Shown here: positions 1 to 6,230 of the stretch, in pieces
Position numbering within the stretch: position 1 is the stretch's first letter
Layout: each line of letters opens with the position of its first letter
NCBI GenBank assembly: GCA_050954505.1
Contig: JBPBPY010000150.1
Coordinates: 1 to 9,389 of the forward strand
Reading direction: 5' to 3'
Origin: JAQGMO01 sp050954505
GTDB taxonomy: Bacteria; Pseudomonadota; Gammaproteobacteria; Burkholderiales; Burkholderiaceae_D
Length of the DNA stretch: 9,389 nt
Position numbers and translations under genes: made by a program
The notes under the pieces: generated by a model
The model's input: the letters and a program-made list of their open reading frames with translations, nothing else
The model's database searches: none
What the model was told of the DNA's origin: nothing

Positions 1-730
1 CGCCGTTGAAGCTGGGGCGCAGCTTGCCCTTCCAGTCACCGCACTCCCCGGCTGTCAGCCTCGGTGGCGTCAGCGCAAACCCGGTCACCGGTGGATCGAC
101 CGCGACCTTGACGCCACCCTGTGCACCATCGGGAGAAAATTGATAGGTCAGGGTTTCATAATTGAGCAGCAGGGCATCGGGGGCGGCGTTGTACGGGCGC
201 AGAGGATCGCCGTCGAATGCGGCTGGATCGTTGATCATCGGTTCAAACACACTGCGGTCGAGCAGCACATCACCCTGTATCTCGCGAATGCCCTTGGCTC
301 GCACCTGGCGCAGCAACAGCCAGAAGTTTTCCAGCACCAGCTTGGGATCGCCACCGCCCTTGAAAACCAGGTCACCCGAGAGCACATCGCCGTTCTGGGC
401 ACCGGCAGCCAGCACTTCGGTACGCCAGCGGTAGGTCGGACCAAGCAATTCCAGGGCGGCATCGGTGGTAACCAGCTTCATGGTCGAGGCTGGATTGAAC
501 GGCATGGCAGAATTGCTTTCCACTACCATCCTGCCGCTGCCGATTTCCTGTACCCAGGCGCCAATTGCACCGGCGGGAATGCCGGCACGGGAAAATGCCG
601 CAGAAACCGCAGGTGGCAGTTGCTGCGCCATCGCCGCAGCGCTGGCAAAGACCAGGACCGTCATGGAACAAAGCAGCGGAAAGCGGCGCGGCGAACGCCG
701 GCCAGGTCGTACAGTCTTCAGAATTTGCAT
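1..730 (-). CDS. dacB: D-alanyl-D-alanine carboxypeptidase/endopeptidase, PBP4 type (5' part only)
   Basis: The minus strand is open from an ATG at 730 to the left edge, giving the first 243 residues; the rest lies outside the window. Residues 17-35 form a hydrophobic signal peptide ending Ala-Met-Ala before Gln36, so the mature enzyme should be periplasmic. The segment around 80-86 reads PASTMKL: this is the SxxK active-site motif of peptidase family S13, with Ser82 as the nucleophile and Lys85 as the general base. The following stretch (TTDAALELLGPTYRW, then FKGGGDPKL around 120-128) is typical of PBP4. The family removes the terminal D-Ala or cleaves peptide cross-links in peptidoglycan. 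The later SxN and KTG motifs are off the edge. The full-length family is about 450-500 residues. The ATG was chosen because it gives an intact signal peptide; Met23 is a possible alternative but would shorten the basic N-region. Confidence 0.88.
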   Translation of the reverse strand, partial: MQILKTVRPGRRSPRRFPLLCSMTVLVFASAAAMAQQLPPAVSAAFSRAGIPAGAIGAWVQEIGSGRMVVESNSAMPFNPASTMKLVTTDAALELLGPTYRWRTEVLAAGAQNGDVLSGDLVFKGGGDPKLVLENFWLLLRQVRAKGIREIQGDVLLDRSVFEPMINDPAAFDGDPLRPYNAAPDALLLNYETLTYQFSPDGAQGGVKVAVDPPVTGFALTPPRLTAGECGDWKGKLRPSFNG

Positions 731-755
731 GGGACGCTCGTCAACACGGTGGCCG

Positions 756-764
756 ATTATCCCA
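756..764 (-). promoter_or_regulatory. possible extended -10 promoter of dacB
   Basis: On the minus strand the sequence reads TGGGATAAT, an extended -10 (TGn followed by GATAAT) that ends about 25 nt before the dacB ATG. That would give a leader of about 20 nt. No good -35 box is visible at 16-18 bp spacing. The call rests on position and the -10 match only. Confidence 0.35.
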
Positions 765-828
765 TGCGCAGCCAACCCACGCGCTCGGTGGCAAGCAACG
801 AGCCAGACCTTGCAACACGGCAACCCAA

Positions 829-844
829 ACCGGGAATTCCCGGT
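829..844. promoter_or_regulatory. 16-bp perfect palindrome upstream of groESL promoter
   Basis: ACCGGGAATTCCCGGT is a perfect inverted repeat with no spacer. It lies 18 bp upstream of the groESL -35 box, in the dacB-groES divergent region. Its position and symmetry suit a dimeric DNA-binding protein, but I do not recognise it as a known operator. It could act on either divergent gene, or it could be chance. Confidence 0.4.
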
Positions 845-861
845 CATGCCGAATATCAAGC

Positions 862-891
862 CTTGAAAAAGCCCTGTACCGCCCATATACT
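862..891 (+). promoter_or_regulatory. groESL promoter, sigma70 with overlapping sigma32-like elements
   Basis: TTGAAA (863-868) and TATACT (886-891) are separated by exactly 17 bp, a near-consensus sigma70 promoter. The same DNA reads CTTGAAA (862-868) followed by CGCCCATATA (880-889), which resembles the heat-shock sigma32 pattern CTTGAAA/CCCCATnT. Transcription should start near 897-899, inside the CIRCE element, so HrcA binding would block it directly. Dual control by sigma32 and HrcA is known for groE in some betaproteobacteria. Here it is inferred from sequence only. Confidence 0.8.
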
Positions 892-917
892 TAGCACTCG
901 TCGGGAGAGAGTGCTAA
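891..917. promoter_or_regulatory. CIRCE operator (HrcA binding site)
   Basis: The inverted repeat TTAGCACTC, a 9-bp spacer and GAGTGCTAA match the canonical CIRCE element in all 18 arm positions. It overlaps the last base of the -10 box and the expected transcription start of groESL. The repressor HrcA binds CIRCE and, with GroE feedback, represses the operon in unstressed cells. hrcA is not in this window. Confidence 0.96.
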
Positions 918-966
918 CAAACCCTCCCGATCCTTTTGGCTACTTCAGATTTTTCGGCGCAAGGCC

Positions 967-996
967 GCAACCTGTGGGATGACCCGGTTGCTTTTT
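967..996 (+). other. terminator-like hairpin in the groES leader
   Basis: GCAACC (967-972) pairs with GGTTGC (986-991). Inside it GGG (976-978) pairs with CCC (983-985) around an ATGA loop, with a 3-nt bulge on the 5' side. Five T residues (992-996) follow directly. This has the form of a weak intrinsic terminator or attenuator, about 70 nt into the roughly 160-nt leader and 65 nt before the groES start. It could limit read-through or fold in a temperature-dependent way. No function is shown. Confidence 0.4.
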
Positions 997-1061
997 GCTG
1001 CACGACTTGCTGCGCGAATTGCTGTCACCAATCACAACTTATTGAAAATGAAGGAGTTTGT

Positions 1062-1352
1062 ATGGATCTGCGTCCTTTGCATGACCGCGTTATCGTAGAA
1101 CGTTCCGACCAGGAAACCAAAACCGCTTCCGGTTTGATCATCCCTGACGCCGCTGCTGAAAAGCCGGATCAAGGTGTGGTGCTGGCAATCGGCAACGGCA
1201 AGATCCTCGAAGACGGCAAGGTCCGTCCCCTCGACGTCAAGGTTGGCGATCGCGTTCTGTTCGGCAAATATTCCGGCCAAGCCGTGAAAGTCGACGGCAA
1301 GGAACTGCTCGTGATGCGTGAAGAAGACATCATGGCGATCGTCCAGAAGTAA
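1062..1352 (+). CDS. groES: co-chaperonin GroES (Hsp10)
   Basis: The 96-residue protein has the full GroES length and pattern: RPLHDRVIV at the N-terminus, the mobile loop ETKTASGLIIPD that docks on GroEL, then GDRVLFGKYSG and the C-terminal EEDIMAIVQK. It forms the heptameric lid of the cytoplasmic GroEL folding chamber. The start is the ATG at 1062, because AAGGAG lies 5 nt upstream (1051-1056) and MDLRPLHDR is the normal N-terminus. The frame stays open further upstream, but that extension is Cys-rich and not GroES-like. groES is the first gene of the operon, with groEL 38 bp downstream, under the CIRCE-containing promoter. Confidence 0.98.
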   Translation: MDLRPLHDRVIVERSDQETKTASGLIIPDAAAEKPDQGVVLAIGNGKILEDGKVRPLDVKVGDRVLFGKYSGQAVKVDGKELLVMREEDIMAIVQK

Positions 1353-1390
1353 TTCCTGACATCCAAATCGAATAATCAAGGAGTATTAAT

Positions 1391-3034
<1,644 letters not shown>

Positions 3035-3119
3035 TGGCCGTTGCCGGTTTGCTGTTGCGCCTGGCGCAGCGGCAAATCGGCAAGACTGACATCGCAGGAC
3101 TGGCATCGGTTGTCAGGAT

Positions 3120-3156
3120 AAAAGGCTCGCAGCTTGCTGCGGGCCTTTTGTGTTTT
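3120..3156 (+). terminator. groESL intrinsic terminator, probably bidirectional
   Basis: A 14-bp stem pairs 3120-3133 (AAAAGGCTCGCAGC) with 3136-3149 (GCTGCGGGCCTTTT), with a single T-G wobble and a tight TT turn. It is followed by TTTT, G, T, G and TTTT. It lies 85 bp after the groEL stop. On the minus strand the same stem ends in TTTT, with one C-A mismatch, so it may also stop transcription arriving from the convergent 834-residue gene. Confidence 0.9.
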
Positions 3157-3193
3157 GACGCGTTGGTGACGCAATCCCGGCTTCGGGCGCTTG

Positions 3194-3372
3194 CGTGAAT
3201 GTTGCTTGAATCGTCACCCGAATTGTTGCTTGATTCGGCGACCGACTGGTGGCCTGAATCTTCGACTGAAACTCCGCTTGAATCCTTGCTCGAATCTTTA
3301 CTCAAATCTTTGCTCGAATCCTTGCTCGAATCTTAGCTTGAATCATCGTTCGGGTCGGCGCTTCAATCCTCG
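3194..3372. repeat. degenerate 12-bp tandem repeat array (about 15 units)
   Basis: From 3205 to 3372 there are fourteen back-to-back 12-bp units with consensus CTYGAATCYTTG, preceded by one 11-bp unit at 3194-3204. The centre (3277-3336) is best conserved, with units such as CTTGAATCCTTG and CTCGAATCCTTG; the outer units are worn. The array fills most of the spacer between the groEL terminator and the stop of the 834-residue gene. On the minus strand the units read Asp-Ser-Ser-Lys/Asn, with stops TGA near 3365 and TAA at 3333-3335. On the plus strand one frame is open throughout (3191-3397) but looks like a by-product of the 12-bp period. I call no gene here. The flanks 3157-3193 and 3373-3442 show nothing further. 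Confidence 0.9.
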
Positions 3373-3442
3373 ATACGCTTTGTCGTTCCAACCGTAACCG
3401 AATGACAGCGCTGAACCAGGATGGATACATTCGCTTGCACAA

Positions 3443-5947
3443 TCATGCCATCGCTGCGTCCCTGTTGCGCCGGTACATCCATGTGGCAAAATCGTTGAGC
3501 AGACGCAAGCGGGCGTTTGCCAACCTGCACTCCGCCATGTCCTCACCTGGGTGGTGCATTTGCAGGCGAGTCGCCAGCGCATTGACTGCATCGAAGAATT
3601 CTTCCTCGCCAAAATGTTCCTCGAGCCGCGGTGCCATCTGCGGAAATATATCGAAAGGAAAGTCCCGCTGGTCGCCAAATACATCGCGTTTGCCGGCATA
3701 CGACTGAACTGTGATGCCCATTTCCGCAAACCATTCGATGCACGCATCGGTGAGCACCTGCTGCGGCAGCGGGCGTTCATGGCCATCCGGTTCGGTACGA
3801 AACACCACGCCGAACGCGCTGGCAATCTGTTTCTTGATGAATTCAACACGCTGCGTTTGCGCTACCTCACGCGCCAGCATGAAGATGGCATCGAGCTCGG
3901 CCTGTTCGACACCGATGACGGCCATGAATCCTTCAAGCTCCTGCCGGGCCGTATCCTGCATGCCGCCTTCGGTGGACACGGCCAATTGCGCCATGCGCAC
4001 GGCCAGCAGATGAAGTGCCAGATATTCATTCTGCGCCAGCTGCACGTCCTGATAGAGCAGGCGGCCGCGGCTTTCAATCAATACACGACGACGTTCGCCG
4101 CGCTCGCACATGCCGGCCAACTCCTGTGTGGTGCAAGTCTTGATCAACGCCTGTGCCTGACGCTGGCGCTGCTTCGAGCGATGCTCGGTGCGCCATTTGC
4201 GATACTGGCGGTAGGCGCTGAAGGCCAGGAACAGCACCCCGAACACACCGGCGCCCACTGCCAATCCAACGCCCGCCGTGGCAACCCCGACGCTGGCGCC
4301 GGCCAGCAGTGCGGCGCTGACACCAACCGACGCCGCCCCCATGCCAAACGACAGCGCACCCTTGCCTATGCGCGCCATGCCAAACAAGCTGGCCCGGTTG
4401 TCTTGGCTATGCAGGCGGTCCTGCATGGCTTGCCAGCCACAAAACATCGTGCTGCGCAAGCTGCCTGCTTGCGCCTCGCCTTCCTGGTGCCAGCACTTGC
4501 CGCGGGCAAGTCGCTGCTCGGTTGCCTCGACCAGGCGCCGCGCGCCGTGGTATTCATAAACGCCGCTGGCAATATCGATGGGGCCTGCAATCATGGCTGC
4601 GGCACCGGTGCCAAGCGAAAGCCCGGCGCTGGCTGCAGAACCGATTGTGCCGGCTGCAGCGCCAATGGTCTTGGCATTGGCAAGGATACCGCCGGCGACA
4701 AACGCGCCCGTATCGCGCGCAACCGAGAGGCGCGTGCGCATCAGCGCATCGCGGGCGTCGCGCTGCAGGCGCGGAATCTTGCGCGCCGCGCTCATGAAGG
4801 CCTGGTAGGCTCGGGCATCTGCTGCACTGGCATCCTGGCGCTGATGCCGAAAGCGCCGGGCCGCCTCGCAATGCTCGATCAAGGCGCCTTTGGCGGTAGC
4901 AATGCCACCAGCCATGTCGATGGCATCGCGGCAGGCGAAGATGCCTTCGACGACGGCCAGTCCCAGCCCGGTACCATTCATTCCCGTATCGAAGGCCAGC
5001 GATTGTGCCCCCGCCGCTGCCATCGTGCTGCCAGCTGTCTTGGTGACGGCAGTCGCGCAGCAGGTGCTGTAGAAACCGATCAATGGTTTGGCAGTCCAGA
5101 GGCTGGCGGAAGCATCCTTGATCGAAAATAGTCGTTTGATGTTCTGTGTAAAACGTTTGAAGCCTGCTTGCAGGGTTTGACTGACGGTGGGTCTTGCGAT
5201 GCCGGCGCTGATTTGACGCAGAGCGAGGCTGCTGCCGGAGTCGGTGTCGGTGTCGGTGCAGTCGTGTGCTGCCATGCGCCTGGAGCAAGCTGCCGCGATT
5301 TTTTCCATCGCATACGCTTGCGCTGCATCGAACAAAAGCGCAGCGGCATCGGCTGCTTCAGTGGCGCTGCAAATGAGATTGCCGGCAGCAACGGTGCCGA
5401 CGCGTGCACTGGCACTTAGACCCGCCATGGCCCTTGCAGTGGAAATGTCAGCGGCATTCGCAATGGCATGGGCACCAGCACTGTCGCCGGCACCGGCACT
5501 GGCACTGGTGCTGTCATTGGCATTCGCACTGGTGCTGTCGTTGGCATTCGCACGGGCGCCGTCACTGTCACTGTGATTGGCACTGGCACGGAAATCATTT
5601 CCTGCATGATTACCGCGGCAGTCGCTGCCCTGCCGCACGCAGTCCTCTGCCGAAAACAAGGACTGCCCGGCGAAGGCCCGTAGCGTACGCTGTTTGTCGT
5701 CGTCTCCGATCGATGACGATGCAGCTGCCTCGCCATCAAAGCTGGTTTCGGTGGAAGTACTGCATGTGGTCGAGGCAGGCCAGGAGGCTTCGCCTCGCGT
5801 CATGATGCGCACCGGCTTGGAGAAAGTACCCTTGCCGCGCTGGTGCTGGACTGACGGCGTGCCTTTGTGATCCGGCAGCAATTTGCGCAGGCTGGACGCA
5901 CGGTTGGAATGGTGATCGCCCGGCAAAACAAGACCCAACAAGTTCAT
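3443..5947 (-). CDS. large membrane-active candidate type III effector B (834 residues), unrecognised family
   Basis: I do not recognise this protein. The ATG at 5947 has a strong but close Shine-Dalgarno (AAGGGAGG ending 3 nt before it). There is no signal peptide. Residues 1-120 are basic and Ser/Thr-rich. Residues 120-240 are low-complexity Ala/Ser/Asp/Asn, with an 8-residue tandem repeat ANANDSTS and a TDTDTD run. Residues 255-660 align by eye with the central part of the upstream 795-residue protein. They include a Gly/Ala-rich helical stretch (411-463, ending GPIDIASGV) and a long hydrophobic hairpin (531-578) with Gly every few residues, followed by a very basic segment (580-598). The C-terminal 170 residues are charged, helical and unlike the paralogue. 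Linkage to a CesT-like chaperone and the disordered N-terminus suggest a type III secreted effector or pore-forming translocator. Secretion and function are inferred. A long open frame on the opposite strand is a codon-bias shadow. Confidence 0.82.
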   Translation of the reverse strand: MNLLGLVLPGDHHSNRASSLRKLLPDHKGTPSVQHQRGKGTFSKPVRIMTRGEASWPASTTCSTSTETSFDGEAAASSSIGDDDKQRTLRAFAGQSLFSAEDCVRQGSDCRGNHAGNDFRASANHSDSDGARANANDSTSANANDSTSASAGAGDSAGAHAIANAADISTARAMAGLSASARVGTVAAGNLICSATEAADAAALLFDAAQAYAMEKIAAACSRRMAAHDCTDTDTDSGSSLALRQISAGIARPTVSQTLQAGFKRFTQNIKRLFSIKDASASLWTAKPLIGFYSTCCATAVTKTAGSTMAAAGAQSLAFDTGMNGTGLGLAVVEGIFACRDAIDMAGGIATAKGALIEHCEAARRFRHQRQDASAADARAYQAFMSAARKIPRLQRDARDALMRTRLSVARDTGAFVAGGILANAKTIGAAAGTIGSAASAGLSLGTGAAAMIAGPIDIASGVYEYHGARRLVEATEQRLARGKCWHQEGEAQAGSLRSTMFCGWQAMQDRLHSQDNRASLFGMARIGKGALSFGMGAASVGVSAALLAGASVGVATAGVGLAVGAGVFGVLFLAFSAYRQYRKWRTEHRSKQRQRQAQALIKTCTTQELAGMCERGERRRVLIESRGRLLYQDVQLAQNEYLALHLLAVRMAQLAVSTEGGMQDTARQELEGFMAVIGVEQAELDAIFMLAREVAQTQRVEFIKKQIASAFGVVFRTEPDGHERPLPQQVLTDACIEWFAEMGITVQSYAGKRDVFGDQRDFPFDIFPQMAPRLEEHFGEEEFFDAVNALATRLQMHHPGEDMAECRLANARLRLLNDFATWMYRRNRDAAMA
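5503..5550 (-). repeat. two tandem 24-bp units inside the 834-residue gene
   Basis: Units 5503-5526 and 5527-5550 differ at one base and encode the ANANDSTS repeat near residues 133-148. Neighbouring DNA, including a six-base TCGGTG run three times at 5241-5258 that encodes Asp-Thr repeats, is similarly low in complexity. This N-terminal region could therefore change length by slippage in units that keep the reading frame. Confidence 0.85.
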
Positions 5948-5977
5948 GATCCTCCCTTCGTCACAGCGGCACCCAAA

Positions 5978-6015
5978 CGCAAATTTTCACAAAAAAGTAC
6001 TTCACGAAATTTGCG
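5978..6015. promoter_or_regulatory. 9-bp inverted repeat in the leader of the 834-residue gene
   Basis: CGCAAATTT (5978-5986) is the exact complement of AAATTTGCG (6007-6015), with a 20-bp AT-rich spacer that contains two TTCAC direct repeats. It lies between the candidate promoter (6041-6068) and the start codon at 5947. It could be an operator for a dimer or an RNA hairpin in the 5' leader. No known regulator is recognised. Confidence 0.45.
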
Positions 6016-6040
6016 CTGAAATTTTTTCCACTACCAAAGG

Positions 6041-6068
6041 TGAGTAACCGAAAAAATGGCGATGTTCT
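6041..6068 (-). promoter_or_regulatory. candidate ECF/hrp-box-like promoter of the 834-residue gene
   Basis: On the minus strand AGAACA (6063-6068) is followed after 15 bp by TTACTCA (6041-6047), embedded in GGTTACTCA. The known HrpL-type box is GGAACC-N15/16-CCACnnA, so this matches 4 of 6 and then 3 of 5 fixed positions. The main support is that the same GGTTACTCA, with a better GGAACC, lies upstream of the chaperone gene. The start codon is 93 nt downstream. Confidence 0.4.
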
Positions 6069-6081
6069 GTCCGCTTTACAA

Positions 6082-6125
6082 ACAAATCACCAACAAATCA
6101 CCAACAAGGCACCAACAAGGCACCA
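6082..6125. repeat. four tandem 11-bp direct repeats upstream of the candidate promoter
   Basis: Units 6082-6092, 6093-6103, 6104-6114 and 6115-6125 read ACAAATCACCA twice, then ACAAGGCACCA twice. A partial fifth copy may follow. The array begins 13 bp upstream of the candidate -35 box for the 834-residue gene. One unit per helical turn would place all copies on one face of the DNA, as for cooperative activator sites. The rest of the gap, 6126-6230, shows no gene and no T-tailed terminator. Confidence 0.9.
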
Positions 6126-6230
6126 AGGGCCACCAGAGACGCGCAGCTTCGCCCAGTCAAGAATCGGTGTACGGCCCACCACGCCACCGGGAAGGCGCCG
6201 CAGACCTGTCGTGACGGTTTCCCGAAACGT

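Noticed and set aside
140..982. 280-codon plus-strand open frame across dacB and the groE promoter
   Set aside because: It runs through the antisense of the S13 protease, the CIRCE element and the promoter, and has no protein-like pattern.
936..1061. N-terminal extension of groES
   Set aside because: The frame is open, but the extension is Cys-rich, unlike any GroES, and the AAGGAG site points to the ATG at 1062.
3194..3372. CRISPR array
   Set aside because: Units are 12 bp, contiguous and degenerate, with no spacers and no cas genes nearby.
3191..3397. 68-codon plus-strand frame with Leu-Asn tetrapeptide repeats
   Set aside because: Its openness follows from the 12-bp repeat period; it has a TTG start and no ribosome site.
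3551..5131. 526-codon open frame on the plus strand
   Set aside because: It is antisense to the 834-residue gene, lacks a ribosome site and has His/Arg/Cys-rich, gene-unlike composition. It is explained by strong G/C preference at third codon positions on the other strand.
5948..6230. PIP/hrpII box (TTCG-N16-TTCG) of the Ralstonia/Xanthomonas type
   Set aside because: A TTCG near 6005 on the minus strand has no second TTCG at the required spacing.
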